Of a stretch of DNA of 64,000 nt, positions 44,548 to 53,514 are shown piece by piece. The stretch comes from Anatilimnocola aggregata. GTDB taxonomy: Bacteria > Planctomycetota > Planctomycetia > Pirellulales > Pirellulaceae. The notes below the pieces were generated by a model that was not told the DNA's origin, ran no database searches, and saw nothing but the letters and a program-made list of their open reading frames with translations. Position 1 is the stretch's first letter. Each line of letters opens with the position of its first letter. The stretch is from contig NZ_CP036274.1 of the NCBI RefSeq assembly GCF_007747655.1, forward strand, positions 7,006,001 to 7,070,000. Reading direction: 5' to 3'. A program made the translations under genes and the position numbers.

Positions 44548-45393
44548 ATGCCTTCTCCTGATCCGCTGATTGGCTTGCAAAAAGCGGCGGAAGAGGCGTC
44601 CAGCGAGCAAACATCGCTCCGGTCACGGAGTGCCAAGGGTCAGGCCAATCGGGGTTGGGCAGCCATTGAACGGGGCGATCCCGAGGCCGCAATTCCCTGC
44701 TTTCGCGAAGCCCTCCGCTTGCAACCCGATTTACCCGTCGCTCGCGCCGGAATTGTCGAAGCACTCAAAGCGCGGCATCCACTCTATCGCTGGCTGCTGC
44801 AAGGTTGCTCTTGGCTGGCTTCGTTGCCAGCTTCCACTCAAGTTGCAGTGATGCTTGCCGTCTATTGCGGCAGCCGGCTCATCAGTTCGCTTGCCGAACA
44901 AACGAACGATGGAACGTCGCTTTTGTGGCCGCTGTTGATGCTCGTCTTCGGCCTCAGCGCGCTGGTGGGAATTGCCTCACCGCTCTTCAACCTGCTGTTG
45001 CGCTGGGATCCCTTGGGCCGGCAATTGCTGGACGAAGATCAGCAGCGCGGAACAAGTTTGCTGCTGGTCAATTTGCTCCTACCCCTGCCCTTGCTGGTTT
45101 GGGCCGTGTACTCGCAGGATGGCATGAGCCTTGTTGTTTGGCTGCTGCTCAGTCTGATTTCGCTCCCCTCTTCCGCCATCTTTCGTTGCGCACCCGGTTG
45201 GACGCGCTGGGTAATGGCCACCCTGACGATCGCGTTGGCCGCGATTGCCCTGCCACTGCTGGCCGGCATCTTTGTGGAGTTGCCAGCTTGGCTCGCGCAA
45301 GAACGCCTGGGCCTGATCGCGCTCTTCGTCTACGCCCTGATCGGTTCCCAAGTAGCCGCCACCGTCCTGATGGCGTTCAGCGTGCGACGATAA
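44548..45393 (+). CDS. TPR-containing polytopic membrane protein
   Basis: A 281-residue protein. Residues about 30-70 contain one TPR-like unit (GWAAIERGDPEAAIPCFREA and LRLQPDLPVARAGIVEALK). The remainder holds six or so hydrophobic segments (for example LLVNLLLPLPLLVWAVYSQ and VMATLTIALAAIALPLLAG). This places the TPR in the cytoplasm in front of a membrane domain. No family was recognised. ATG 44548 is preferred to a TTG two codons upstream. It converges on the next gene, and both share a perfect hairpin between their stop codons. Confidence 0.72.
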   Translation: MPSPDPLIGLQKAAEEASSEQTSLRSRSAKGQANRGWAAIERGDPEAAIPCFREALRLQPDLPVARAGIVEALKARHPLYRWLLQGCSWLASLPASTQVAVMLAVYCGSRLISSLAEQTNDGTSLLWPLLMLVFGLSALVGIASPLFNLLLRWDPLGRQLLDEDQQRGTSLLLVNLLLPLPLLVWAVYSQDGMSLVVWLLLSLISLPSSAIFRCAPGWTRWVMATLTIALAAIALPLLAGIFVELPAWLAQERLGLIALFVYALIGSQVAATVLMAFSVRR

Positions 45394-45409
45394 CGGGTTG
45401 CATTCTGGT

Positions 45410-45434
45410 AGGTCACATCGGCCCGATGTGACCT
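45410..45434. terminator. Perfect inverted repeat between convergent genes (possible bidirectional terminator)
   Basis: A 12-base arm AGGTCACATCGG and its exact complement are separated by one base. It lies 17 bases after the stop of the TPR membrane protein and three bases from the stop of the convergent gene. There is no T-tract on either side, so termination is possible but not certain. Confidence 0.5.
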
Positions 45435-45437
45435 GAT

Positions 45438-45845
45438 TCAGCGGACTTGGCTTCGCCATGTGCCAAACATTTTGAATAGGCCGACGAAGACGAGGCCGAT
45501 CACGCCCCCAACTATCGCGTGTATGGCGACGATGCGGCAGAAGATTGAAAAGTCGCTCGCCCAATTCCAATACTTCATTCGACGCAGTTCTTCCGCAATT
45601 TCAATTGCGAGCGCAGCAGCTACTACTGTCGACACACATGCACCCAGTACCGCAAACGACACGAAACTCGCTGCAGAAGATCGCTTTAAGCCAATCGCAA
45701 CCGCTATGGCTGTGAGTAGCGGAGGCAATAGATGTGCACGACCAATTGGGTTTGGCGATTCAATCACCAATGACTGTCGCAAGGCAAAAAACAATCCGAC
45801 CAACGCGATGAGTATGAGCAGCGTTTGCAGAGAAAACTGCCGCAT
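45438..45845 (-). CDS. Small polytopic membrane protein with planctomycete FSLxTLLILIAL start
   Basis: A 135-residue protein starting MRQFSLQTLLILIALVGLFF, the stereotyped N-terminus of a large, mostly uncharacterised class of planctomycete membrane proteins. Four hydrophobic helices are visible (about 8-24, 38-50, 56-75 and 105-128). The frame is open upstream, but that extension is highly charged and unlike a signal, so the ATG at 45845 was chosen. A weak GAGG sits directly before it. It is followed by the convergent hairpin. Function unknown. Confidence 0.65.
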   Translation of the reverse strand: MRQFSLQTLLILIALVGLFFALRQSLVIESPNPIGRAHLLPPLLTAIAVAIGLKRSSAASFVSFAVLGACVSTVVAAALAIEIAEELRRMKYWNWASDFSIFCRIVAIHAIVGGVIGLVFVGLFKMFGTWRSQVR

Positions 45846-45868
45846 CCTCGGTTCGCCTAAACAATGGT

Positions 45869-46747
45869 CTACTCGCGCGGCGTAAGTGTCGACGTAATCG
45901 TCGTCGTCAGATCGACGTTGATCGTCGAATCGCGATAAGCGCTTTCGGTCACAAGCCGCTGTTTCGTTTCTGAGGTCAACAGCCGGCCAGCTTCGCGCGA
46001 GAACCAAATCGTGCCGCTAAAACTTTGGTCCTTCAGTTTGGGCGAGCCCTTGCGGTCGGCAACTGGTGTCAGCTCTAGTTCGCCGGTGACAGTGATTTTC
46101 GCGGCTGGCTGTCCGGCGCGATCTTCCATTCCCGCCAGGGTGAACGTTCGTTTCTGCTTTACCACACCGAGGGCTGCAGTGGCTTGACGCTCGTCGGTCC
46201 AAGCGGGAGTGCTCCCTTCAAACGACTTCGGGAGTGGCAGCAGCGATTGCTTCAATAGTTGGTTAATTGACTCTTGATTGAGGCCGGGAATTCCCGCGCC
46301 CCCTTCGACAGAAACCTGATCCGCCGCAGCGACTTCACCCAGCGGAGTCATAGTGAATGTGAACTTTGCTCCCAGCAGTGGGGCAACAGCAGCAGCAAGA
46401 TCTTTGGCAGCGCCCACGACCGCCTTTCGTTCGCGCGAGTCGTAAACCGTGGCATTATCTCCCTGGCCTTTCATTTCAATTCGCACGGAATCGATCGTTT
46501 GGGCGACGACAAACTTTTCCGCGGCCGCTTCCTGAACCTCCCAACTGACATGAAGCAGCAAGTTCACACTCGAAGGGAGCTTCTTGGTGGCATAACTGAC
46601 TTGAGACTCGGTCTGCTGCTGCGTTTGCAGTTGAAACCGCTGACCTTTTTCCAATTTCCAACGCAGTGGTTCCTCAGCTATTCCAGCCAGGGATAGCAGG
46701 CTGATGACCAGCGCTGAACATAAGGCCAAGGAAGAAAAAGGTTTCAT
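45869..46747 (-). CDS. Secreted protein, DUF6263-like
   Basis: A 292-residue protein with a clear signal peptide (MKPFSSLALCSALVISLLSL, cleavage near GIAEE). The mature part is beta-rich: WKLEKGQRFQLQTQQQTESQ, LLLHVSWEVQEAAAEKFVVA, DSVRIEMKGQGDNATVYDS, and LEVELT-like strands near the end (GTIWFSREAGRL, then TINVDLTTTITSTL). The repeated strand pattern and the FTMTPLGEV segment recall DUF6263 proteins of planctomycetes, which have no known function; the assignment is tentative. Its ATG overlaps the stop of the metallohydrolase gene by four bases (ATGA), so the two are coupled. Confidence 0.75.
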   Translation of the reverse strand: MKPFSSLALCSALVISLLSLAGIAEEPLRWKLEKGQRFQLQTQQQTESQVSYATKKLPSSVNLLLHVSWEVQEAAAEKFVVAQTIDSVRIEMKGQGDNATVYDSRERKAVVGAAKDLAAAVAPLLGAKFTFTMTPLGEVAAADQVSVEGGAGIPGLNQESINQLLKQSLLPLPKSFEGSTPAWTDERQATAALGVVKQKRTFTLAGMEDRAGQPAAKITVTGELELTPVADRKGSPKLKDQSFSGTIWFSREAGRLLTSETKQRLVTESAYRDSTINVDLTTTITSTLTPRE

Positions 46748-47430
46748 ACGGAAAAACTCTCTCCGGCACGCAGAACCCGGGGCTGTGACTTGGTTTCTTT
46801 GCTGACGCGAGCTGCCCAGCCTGCACCGTCCTGCTCGATCGGCGGCCAGGTGCCAAAGTGCGATGGAGCGACGATCCGCGGATTGAGGAGCTTGATGGCG
46901 GCAAGCGAATCGTCAATTCCCATCGTATACAAATCGCCAATGGGTAGTACGGCCAGATCGAGCGTTGGTTCGGCAAACAGGCGCATATCGCTGAATAGTG
47001 CCGTATCGCAGGCAAAATAGAGGCGCTGTCCTTCGTTCAGTTGCAATATAAAGCCTGCTGGTGCTCCGCCGTACGAACCGTCCGGCAGCATCGACGAATG
47101 CCAGGCTGGAACCATCTTCACGCTGCCGAACGTCGCCTGGTACGAACCGCCTAGGTTCATCCCCACGGTATTTTTCACGCCCTGCTTGGCTTCGAACCAA
47201 GTCGCGATTTCGAAATTGGCGATGAGAGTGGCATTGCACTGATTGGCAATAGCCGCTGCGTCGAGGCAATGATCGAAGTGGCCGTGCGAGACCAGTACGA
47301 AGTCAGCTCGCACATCCTTGGCTTTGCACGAGGCCGCGGGATTGGTGTCCAAGTAAGGATCGAGCACGATCGAGTGGTCGCCGGACTGAATTAACCAGCA
47401 CGCGTGTCCGAGCCAGGTGATCGTGGCCAT
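46744..47430 (-). CDS. Metal-dependent hydrolase of the UPF0173 / beta-lactamase-fold family
   Basis: A 228-residue metallo-beta-lactamase-fold protein. ITWLGHACWLIQSGDHSIVLDP opens the fold; metal ligands are His50 and following in VSHGHFDHCLDA, with further residues in MVPAWHSS, LYFACDTALFSDM and VAPSHFGTWPP. The family is annotated as UPF0173 metal-dependent hydrolases; the natural substrate is unknown. The ATG at 47430 begins the conserved first strand directly; an upstream in-frame extension would add 22 residues. It is coupled to the downstream secreted-protein gene by a four-base overlap and separated from pgi by a family A palindrome. Confidence 0.88.
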   Translation of the reverse strand: MATITWLGHACWLIQSGDHSIVLDPYLDTNPAASCKAKDVRADFVLVSHGHFDHCLDAAAIANQCNATLIANFEIATWFEAKQGVKNTVGMNLGGSYQATFGSVKMVPAWHSSMLPDGSYGGAPAGFILQLNEGQRLYFACDTALFSDMRLFAEPTLDLAVLPIGDLYTMGIDDSLAAIKLLNPRIVAPSHFGTWPPIEQDGAGWAARVSKETKSQPRVLRAGESFSV

Positions 47431-47477
47431 GATTGTTCTCGGTAGCGTGAGCTTTTGCCCACAGGTGTTTCGGGTTA

Positions 47478-47504
47478 CTCGTGGGCTAAAGCCCACGCTA
47501 CGAG
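47478..47504. repeat. Dispersed palindrome family A
   Basis: The core CGTGGGCTAAAGCCCACG is a perfect 18-base palindrome at 47480-47497, with CTCGT-type and CTACGAG flanks. Located between the metallohydrolase start and the pgi stop. Confidence 0.85.
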
Positions 47505-47512
47505 AAGGCGAA

Positions 47513-48937
47513 TTATCGCCCGAGGATTCGCTTCATGGCACCCTTGTACATTTGCACGCCGGGTTGGCCGTAGGGATTTATGCCGAGCAGGCGACCTTCG
47601 ACCACGTTGGCGATCATCAGCCATTGAAAGTATTGCCCCATCACCGTCACATCGGTTGTGGGCAAGTGCAAATCGATCGTGGGTCGGCCGTCACTCTTGT
47701 AGGCTTCGTTCGTCCCTTGAATGGCCGCGGTCATCAGTTCGGGCATCGTCTTGCCCGCAATGTCGTTGAGCTTGTCTTGATCGAAATCGCTCTTGCCGAC
47801 GGGCAGGGCGTCGAAACGCCATTTATCGACAATCACGTTGACGAACAACTTATCGCGACGGCCCTGTTGATGCTGCTGTGCGCGGCTGTGTAAGTCGCGC
47901 GTGTTCACGGTGGTCAGCGGCGTGGCGCCGAGCAATCGCTTGCCCAAGCTTTCGGCCAGCAACTGGTCGTACCACAGTCCAGCGCATTCAAGAGCCTTCG
48001 ACCACATGCAAAGGATGCGCAGGTTCGCCATCCGTCGCGTTTCCATGAGATGGCAGACCGAAACAAACTGCAGCACGAGGTTCTCGTCCGGTTTGGCTTC
48101 GCGAAAGTGCTTCGTCATCAACGATGCACCCTGCAGCAGGCGAAGGATATCGAGCCCCATCAATGCTGCAGGAACAAGACCAACGGCCGAAAGAATGGAG
48201 AATCGTCCGCCGACTCCGTCGGGTACAGGGAACGTCACCTCCGGCTTGCAGCCGAGCGCCAGCGACAAATCGGCCAGGCGGCCGGTGACTCCTGTGACAG
48301 GAATGATTAACTCTGCAGCCTTAGCCAAGTCGCCACCGCACGACTTTACGAGTGCAGCAGTAAATTGGCGAAAGGCGACGGCTGTTTCCAGTGTTTCGCC
48401 ACTCTTGCTGATGACGACGATGCCCCAGCGCGTTTCCGGTGTTGTTCCTTGCTGTGTACCAAGCAAGTGCAACAGGCCTTGCGAGGCATCGTTGTCGATG
48501 TTGTTGCCTTCGAAATAAATGCGGGGATAGCCGCCCCGTTCCGCGCGGGTCAATTCGTTGTAATAAGGCTGGCAACAGGCATCCATCAACGCCTTGGCAC
48601 CCATGTAGGAGCCGCCAATTCCCAGCACAACGACGCGGTCGACCTTTTCCCGCAGCTTGGCGGCGGCGGTCATGATCCGGCCCAGTTCGCTTTCAGCCCG
48701 CTTCTCTTGATACTCGGCCAAAAGGCGATCGGGCAGATCGAGAAAACCGTGATCGAGCGGGTCTTTTTCAGCGGGAACCTTACCACTCGAATAGGCCTTG
48801 GCATCGGCCTCCAATACTTCTTTTTGAGCCTGAACAACGGCAGGCTGCAGGGCAGCCAGTTCCGTTTCGGTGACGCCAAATTCAGAATGCATGGCCCCGT
48901 TCAGGTCGAGTTTCATGGTAACAATTGCCGCAGCCAT
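47513..48937 (-). CDS. pgi: Glucose-6-phosphate isomerase
   Basis: Interconverts glucose-6-phosphate and fructose-6-phosphate. About 474 residues, a normal length for the short bacterial form. Visible signatures: VVLGIGGSYMGAKALMDAC near residue 100, the substrate-phosphate loop VVISKSGETLETAVAFRQF, GVGGRFSILSAVGLVPAAL, and the C-terminal FQWLMIANVVEGRLLGINPYGQPGVQ with the catalytic region near the end. The ATG at 48937 has an AAGG upstream; a second ATG seven codons later is an alternative, and a frame extension upstream is probably not translated. It diverges from an archaeal-type phosphoglycerate mutase, so two glycolytic genes share one control region. Confidence 0.95.
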   Translation of the reverse strand: MAAAIVTMKLDLNGAMHSEFGVTETELAALQPAVVQAQKEVLEADAKAYSSGKVPAEKDPLDHGFLDLPDRLLAEYQEKRAESELGRIMTAAAKLREKVDRVVVLGIGGSYMGAKALMDACCQPYYNELTRAERGGYPRIYFEGNNIDNDASQGLLHLLGTQQGTTPETRWGIVVISKSGETLETAVAFRQFTAALVKSCGGDLAKAAELIIPVTGVTGRLADLSLALGCKPEVTFPVPDGVGGRFSILSAVGLVPAALMGLDILRLLQGASLMTKHFREAKPDENLVLQFVSVCHLMETRRMANLRILCMWSKALECAGLWYDQLLAESLGKRLLGATPLTTVNTRDLHSRAQQHQQGRRDKLFVNVIVDKWRFDALPVGKSDFDQDKLNDIAGKTMPELMTAAIQGTNEAYKSDGRPTIDLHLPTTDVTVMGQYFQWLMIANVVEGRLLGINPYGQPGVQMYKGAMKRILGR

Positions 48938-49110
48938 GGCGAGACTACCTTGCGCAAATCGAGTGGCGGAAAGCGAATGGAGAGCGTGCGGTTGAAGATA
49001 CTGGCTCGACGCCACCTTGTGAACGGGCCATTTTTTGTTACCACAAAGTACTCCTCACCCGCCGCGTGATGACTACGTTCGAGTTGGTAACATTAACTGC
49101 CGAGGCCGCC

Positions 49111-50316
49111 ATGGATATTCATGCTTTGACCCGAGAGTTGCAGGTCAAGAACGATTCGAAAATTGTGATGCTCGTTGCCGATGGCTTGGGTGGTTTGCCA
49201 ATGCAGCCCGGTGGCAAGACGGAACTCGAAACAGCGAAAAAGCCCAACCTGGACGCACTTGCAAAAATCGGTGTCCAAGGTGCCAGTTTGCCGGTTTGTC
49301 CCGGCATCGCCCCCGGCAGTGGCCCAGGCCATCTCGGGTTGTTTGGTTACGATCCGATTCAATATGTCATCGGTCGCGGCGCCCTCGAAGCAACGGGTAT
49401 CGGCTTTGCCATGCAGCCTGGTGATGTTGCCGCGCGTGGCAACTACTGCACGCTTGACGCCAATGGTCTGATCAGCGATCGCCGCGCGGGACGCATTGCA
49501 TCGGATGAGAGCGCTCCGTTGGCGATCAAACTTCGGGAAGTGAAGATTCCGGGTGTCGAAGTGTTTGTGGAACCGGTGAAAGAACACCGCTTTGTCGTGG
49601 TCTTTCGCGCACCAGGTTTGGCCGGCAATGTGAAAGACACCGATCCTCAGGCCGTTGGTAAGGCTCCGCTTCAAGCGCTCGGTCTTGATGCCCCCAGCGA
49701 GAAAGCGGCGGCCATCGCCAATGAGTTCATCAAACAAGCGACCAAGATTCTCGCTGGCCACCCCAAGGCCAACGGTCTTACCCTGCGTGGGTTTAGCGGC
49801 CGGCCAGCTTTGCCGAGCTACGAAGAAGTGTACGGCCTGCGTGCCGGCGCGATTGCCGTTTATCCCATGTACAAGGGTCTGGCTCAGCTGGTGGGCATGA
49901 AGATTCTCGGCAAGGCTCAGACGTTGAACGAGCAAGTCGATGTGATGACGCAGTACTGGAAAGATTTCGATTTCTTCTTCCTGCACTACAAATACACAGA
50001 TAGCACTGGCGAAGACGGCAACTTCAATGAGAAGGTAAAGAAGATCGAAGAGTTCGACGCCGTGCTGCCACGCATCCAAGCGCTCAATCCCACGGTGCTG
50101 ATCGTCACTGGCGATCACAGCACTCCCAGCTATCTGAAGGCACACAGCTGGCATCCGGTGCCGACGCTGCTGGTGAGTGATTGCTGCCGGCCCGACGGGC
50201 ACACGACCTATGGTGAGAACACAGCTATTCGCGGTGGTCTGGGCCAATTCGAAGCAAAATTCTTAATGACGCTGGCACTAGCGAATGCCGGTCGGCTGCA
50301 GAAGTACGGCGCGTAA
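49111..50316 (+). CDS. apgM: 2,3-bisphosphoglycerate-independent phosphoglycerate mutase, archaeal type
   Basis: A 401-residue metalloenzyme of the alkaline-phosphatase superfamily that interconverts 3- and 2-phosphoglycerate. MLVADGLGGLP near residue 21 holds the first metal ligand region; GSGPGHLGLFGYDP near 70-83 is the family's characteristic loop; VTGDHSTPSYLKAHSWHPVP near 350 supplies the C-terminal His/Asp metal ligands. The sequence between (ADSTGEDGN-type segment HYKYTDSTGEDGNFNEKVKK) is likewise typical. ATG 49111 is preceded by CCGAGG; an upstream ATG at 49069 lies in a region lacking family similarity. It diverges from pgi and ends in a family A palindrome. Confidence 0.93.
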   Translation: MDIHALTRELQVKNDSKIVMLVADGLGGLPMQPGGKTELETAKKPNLDALAKIGVQGASLPVCPGIAPGSGPGHLGLFGYDPIQYVIGRGALEATGIGFAMQPGDVAARGNYCTLDANGLISDRRAGRIASDESAPLAIKLREVKIPGVEVFVEPVKEHRFVVVFRAPGLAGNVKDTDPQAVGKAPLQALGLDAPSEKAAAIANEFIKQATKILAGHPKANGLTLRGFSGRPALPSYEEVYGLRAGAIAVYPMYKGLAQLVGMKILGKAQTLNEQVDVMTQYWKDFDFFFLHYKYTDSTGEDGNFNEKVKKIEEFDAVLPRIQALNPTVLIVTGDHSTPSYLKAHSWHPVPTLLVSDCCRPDGHTTYGENTAIRGGLGQFEAKFLMTLALANAGRLQKYGA

Positions 50317-50319
50317 CCC

Positions 50320-50373
50320 GTAGCCCACGTAATCCTGAGACCAAGGTTCGACGTGGGCTAAAGCCCACGCTAC
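50320..50373. repeat. Dispersed palindrome family A, with an extra half copy
   Basis: The perfect core CGTGGGCTAAAGCCCACG is at 50352-50369, followed by CTAC. A separate half copy GTAGCCCACGT is at 50320-50330. It lies between the convergent apgM and DUF1207 genes, where it could act as a transcription barrier. Confidence 0.85.
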
Positions 50374-50379
50374 TTTTGC

Positions 50380-51519
50380 TTAATAGTCGTACCAGAGCCC
50401 GAAGCCGAGTTGCTGCTCGTGCTCTTGGTAGAACGAGAACTGGCTGCTGCCACCGTTGAAGTAGTGCAACCCTGCGCGGAGCAGATGGCTGTTCTCATCG
50501 CCGACCCAAGCCCAGCCGGTTTGCACGGTCAGGTTGCCACCGAAGTTCAATTCTTCGCGCAAGTGGCCATTGATCGCGAAGAAGGGTTCACCAGCCCAAC
50601 CCGTGGGGCGCGTCGGGGCCCAATCGATTCCGAATTGAAATTCCCACGGTTCGCTGACGTCCGTATAGAACGCCCAACCAACTTCGCTGTAAAGCCGTAG
50701 CTTCTCGGTCCAATAAAACGAGTGCCCCAGTACGAATACATCGCGGGCAAAATTAAGCCGGGGGTAAGTCGGATTTTCGATGAGAAACTCATCGCCCAGG
50801 TGCGAGCTGAGGTGATAGTAGGCGAACTTGAAGCGGTGCTGGCCAATGCCATAGGTCAACGGCATACCACCGCGAAAGTCGACCGCTTGCACGTCGACGT
50901 TGTTCTGAATGTCCAGTCGCACTTGGGCCGAGCCTTCGACATCGACCTGAAAACCTTCTGGGTTGATGCGCGAGGAATTGCCGTATCGCCAAATGCCCAC
51001 GCGACCACCCAGTGTCGCATCCCACAAGGCATAGTGGTCGGTCTCGTGAATGATGTGGGCCGAGAGACGCGATTCCTTCGCGCCAGCTAAGTACGACTTA
51101 TAAATGAGGCCGTCGGGAAGCAAGTGCCAAGACCAGGGCTCGCACGGCGCAGAAATGTGAGGATGTGAATCAAGGTATTGATCCATATCGAAATACTGCT
51201 GCGTTGGCGACTCGGTAACAGGTGGTTGTTCGGTGACCGTCGTCAGCGGCAGTTCATCGGGGCCAAACTGATTCGTCCCCATCGGCGGCTGCAACAGCGA
51301 GGCATTCGAAAACAGCAGCGATTGGTTGACGATGCTACCATCCTGTCCGACCGCAGGAACGGTTGCCAGCAGCAGCAGCGACAGCACCAACCCGCACGGG
51401 GCGAGCTGAAGTCGATCGCTGTTTGGGCGGGATTTTGACAAGGGGAGCAACACGGGCGGGCTATCCTGATGAGACGGGCAGGAGCGATCGCGTGGATGCG
51501 AACGTCTGCCCGTTTTCAT
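50380..51519 (-). CDS. DUF1207 family protein, likely outer-membrane beta-barrel
   Basis: A 379-residue protein. A basic N-terminus of about 35 residues precedes a hydrophobic signal (LAPCGLVLSLLLLATVPAVG). The family signature WSWHLLPDGLIYKSYLAGAK followed by ESRLSA lies near residue 130. The rest consists of alternating strands rich in aromatic residues (RFKFAYYHLSSHLGDEF, KLRLYSEVGWAFYTDV), ending QQLGFGLWYDY, with a terminal aromatic residue typical of outer-membrane barrels. The function of DUF1207 is not known to me. ATG 51519 is preferred to a TTG three codons upstream. It converges with apgM. Confidence 0.85.
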   Translation of the reverse strand: MKTGRRSHPRDRSCPSHQDSPPVLLPLSKSRPNSDRLQLAPCGLVLSLLLLATVPAVGQDGSIVNQSLLFSNASLLQPPMGTNQFGPDELPLTTVTEQPPVTESPTQQYFDMDQYLDSHPHISAPCEPWSWHLLPDGLIYKSYLAGAKESRLSAHIIHETDHYALWDATLGGRVGIWRYGNSSRINPEGFQVDVEGSAQVRLDIQNNVDVQAVDFRGGMPLTYGIGQHRFKFAYYHLSSHLGDEFLIENPTYPRLNFARDVFVLGHSFYWTEKLRLYSEVGWAFYTDVSEPWEFQFGIDWAPTRPTGWAGEPFFAINGHLREELNFGGNLTVQTGWAWVGDENSHLLRAGLHYFNGGSSQFSFYQEHEQQLGFGLWYDY

Positions 51520-51832
51520 TTCGACCAACTACAATCGATTTCTGCGTTATGAGCCAAACCTGCGGAACGGACTACCGAGTCCATAGAAGGTCCGCGGGCG
51601 GCAGAGTTTACCGGGCTACCCCATTTCGCTCCAGGGCGATCCACGCCAAAGTAATCTACTTGCGGGTAATCACTTACGACCGCTGGTCGGGCACGGCTGG
51701 GAGCTAAAAGTGTTTCAGCGACAGTGGTTAAGCTGGTGACAGCTAACGGGTGGTAGTGCTGCTAGCGGTTGAAAATCAATTTCTAACAAGTTATTCATCA
51801 AGCCCCCGCCTGCACGGAGAGGACAATCAGCG
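51520..51832. other. 313-base divergent intergenic region
   Basis: Holds the upstream regions of the DUF1207 gene and of the thiamine-binding-like gene. No reading frame or repeat of note was seen. The last 20 bases contain GGAGAGGAC, the ribosome-binding site of the following gene. Confidence 0.4.
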
Positions 51833-52150
51833 ATGGTCTTACTCGAGTTCAGCATTGCACCCTTGGAAAAAGGACCGAGCGTGGGCAGCTATGTTGCTCG
51901 TAGCTTGGAGATCATCGCCGCCAGCGGTCTCGACTATCGCCTACATGCGATGGGTACGATCATCGAAGGTGAAGTCGACCAGGTCCTCGACGTCTTCAAG
52001 CAATGCCTGGCCGCCATGACTGCCGACTGCGAACGAGTCAGCTGCACCATGAAACTCGACCACCGCGCCGGCGCTGTTGGCAGGCTGAATTCGAAAGTAA
52101 CCAGCGTTGAAGAAAAGCTCGGACACAAACTGAAGACCATTGCCGATTGA
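51833..52150 (+). CDS. MTH1187/YqgV-type thiamine-binding domain protein
   Basis: A 105-residue single-domain protein. It starts [22 protein letters not shown] and contains [20 protein letters not shown] and [16 protein letters not shown], the pattern of the UPF0045/MTH1187/YkoF family with a ferredoxin-like fold. Related proteins bind thiamine or hydroxymethylpyrimidine. GGAGAGGAC lies nine bases before the ATG. It is followed by the lhgO gene 56 bases downstream on the same strand, with no obvious pathway link. Confidence 0.88.
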   Translation: MVLLEFSIAPLEKGPSVGSYVARSLEIIAASGLDYRLHAMGTIIEGEVDQVLDVFKQCLAAMTADCERVSCTMKLDHRAGAVGRLNSKVTSVEEKLGHKLKTIAD

Positions 52151-52206
52151 AAGTAATTGATTGCTCCTCGTCTTCACTTCTGCCTTCTTACTTCTACATT
52201 TTCCCC

Positions 52207-53403
52207 ATGCTCACCACCGACGTCGCCATTGTTGGAGGAGGAATTGTCGGGCTGGCCACCGCCTGGCAATTGCTCCATCGCTATCCTCAACTCCGAGTTA
52301 CGGTTTTAGAGAAGGAAGCGAACGTCGGCGGGCATCAGACCGGGCATAACTCCGGCGTTTTGCATTCGGGCATTTACTACAAGCCGGGCTCGCTGCGGGC
52401 ACTCAATTGCCGCACTGGCAAAGCTGCGATGGAGCAATTTTGTCAGGAGCACGGAGTTCCGTACGACATTTGCGGCAAGGTGATTGTCGCCGTCAACGAA
52501 CAGGAACTGCCGCGGCTCGATACGATCTTCGAGCGCGGGCAACAAAATGGCGTCCGCTGCGAAGTGATCAGCCGCGAGCGACTGCTGGAACTCGAACCGC
52601 ACACCGCGGGAATCAAGGCGATTCATGTTCCTGAAGCGGGCATCGTGAATTACGCAGCAGTCACTCGCAAACTGGCGGAATTGCTCCCAGCGCGTAATGG
52701 CCAGGTTCTAACCGGCTGGCGCGTGACCAAGATGCACGGCGAGAGTGAAGGGGTCGTGATTGTTTCCGATGCTGGTGAAATCATGGCGCGTCACGTGGTT
52801 ACCTGCGGCGGACTGCACAGCGATCGCCTGGCGAAGCTAACAGGCCATCCAACCGCCAATCGCATCGTCCCATTCCGTGGTGAGTACTACGACCTTAAAC
52901 CCAACGTGCAACATCTCTGCCGGAACCTTATCTATCCGGTGCCTGATCCCAACTTCCCGTTCCTCGGTGTCCACTTCACGCGGATGATCGAAGGGGGCGT
53001 GGAGTGCGGCCCTAACGCGGTCCTCGCTTTCGCCCGTGAAGGATATCGCAAGCTCGATATCAACATGGCGGACCTGCTTGAAACGCTCACCTACGGCGGC
53101 TTCCTCAAATTAGCCGCCAAATACTGGCGAACTGGCGCGGGAGAAATGTGGCGATCCTGGAGCAAAGCAGCTTTCGTCCGCGCGTTGCAGCATTTGATTC
53201 CGGAGATCAAAAGCGAAGACCTCGTCGCCGCGCGCACCGGCGTTCGCGCCCAGGCTATCGCCCCCGATGGAATGATGATCGACGACTTCCTCATCGAAGC
53301 CAGTGGCCGTTACGTCAACGTGCTCAACGCTCCCTCGCCAGCCGCGACATCATCGCTGAACGTCGGCAAGTTAATTGTCGATAAACTGGCCGAGCGGCTG
53401 TAG
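52207..53403 (+). CDS. lhgO: L-2-hydroxyglutarate oxidase (FAD-dependent)
   Basis: Oxidises L-2-hydroxyglutarate to 2-oxoglutarate, a metabolite-repair reaction in the glycine-oxidase/GlpD-like flavoprotein family. The 398-residue length fits. FAD motif [15 protein letters not shown] at 7-21, [23 protein letters not shown] near 36-58 (typical of LhgO), [17 protein letters not shown] near 198, and the C-terminal RTGVRAQAI and [27 protein letters not shown] 52207 starts the FAD-binding strand; an in-frame upstream extension is not typical. It converges on mtnA with a family B repeat pair between them. Confidence 0.93.
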   Translation: MLTTDVAIVGGGIVGLATAWQLLHRYPQLRVTVLEKEANVGGHQTGHNSGVLHSGIYYKPGSLRALNCRTGKAAMEQFCQEHGVPYDICGKVIVAVNEQELPRLDTIFERGQQNGVRCEVISRERLLELEPHTAGIKAIHVPEAGIVNYAAVTRKLAELLPARNGQVLTGWRVTKMHGESEGVVIVSDAGEIMARHVVTCGGLHSDRLAKLTGHPTANRIVPFRGEYYDLKPNVQHLCRNLIYPVPDPNFPFLGVHFTRMIEGGVECGPNAVLAFAREGYRKLDINMADLLETLTYGGFLKLAAKYWRTGAGEMWRSWSKAAFVRALQHLIPEIKSEDLVAARTGVRAQAIAPDGMMIDDFLIEASGRYVNVLNAPSPAATSSLNVGKLIVDKLAERL

Positions 53404-53413
53404 TCATCATCTG

Positions 53414-53514
53414 TAGTCATCACGCTCCGCGTGATGTCAAATCGCCGTTTGGTACGGTTGAAGTCGTTCCTCGCCAAGCAAGGTTATCGATCATCACGCG
53501 GAGCGTGATGACTA
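53414..53514. repeat. Inverted pair of palindrome family B
   Basis: TAGTCATCACGCTCCGCGTG (53414 on) and its exact reverse complement ending at 53514 face each other across 55 bases. Each copy itself contains the palindromic core CATCACGC(N)2GCGTGATG. The right copy ends with CTA, which on the minus strand is the TAG stop codon of mtnA. Confidence 0.85.

Noticed and set aside
49093..50247. A 384-codon open frame opposite apgM
   Set aside because: Antisense to a gene with clear family signatures; composition rich in His, Arg and Gln is typical for the shadow strand.
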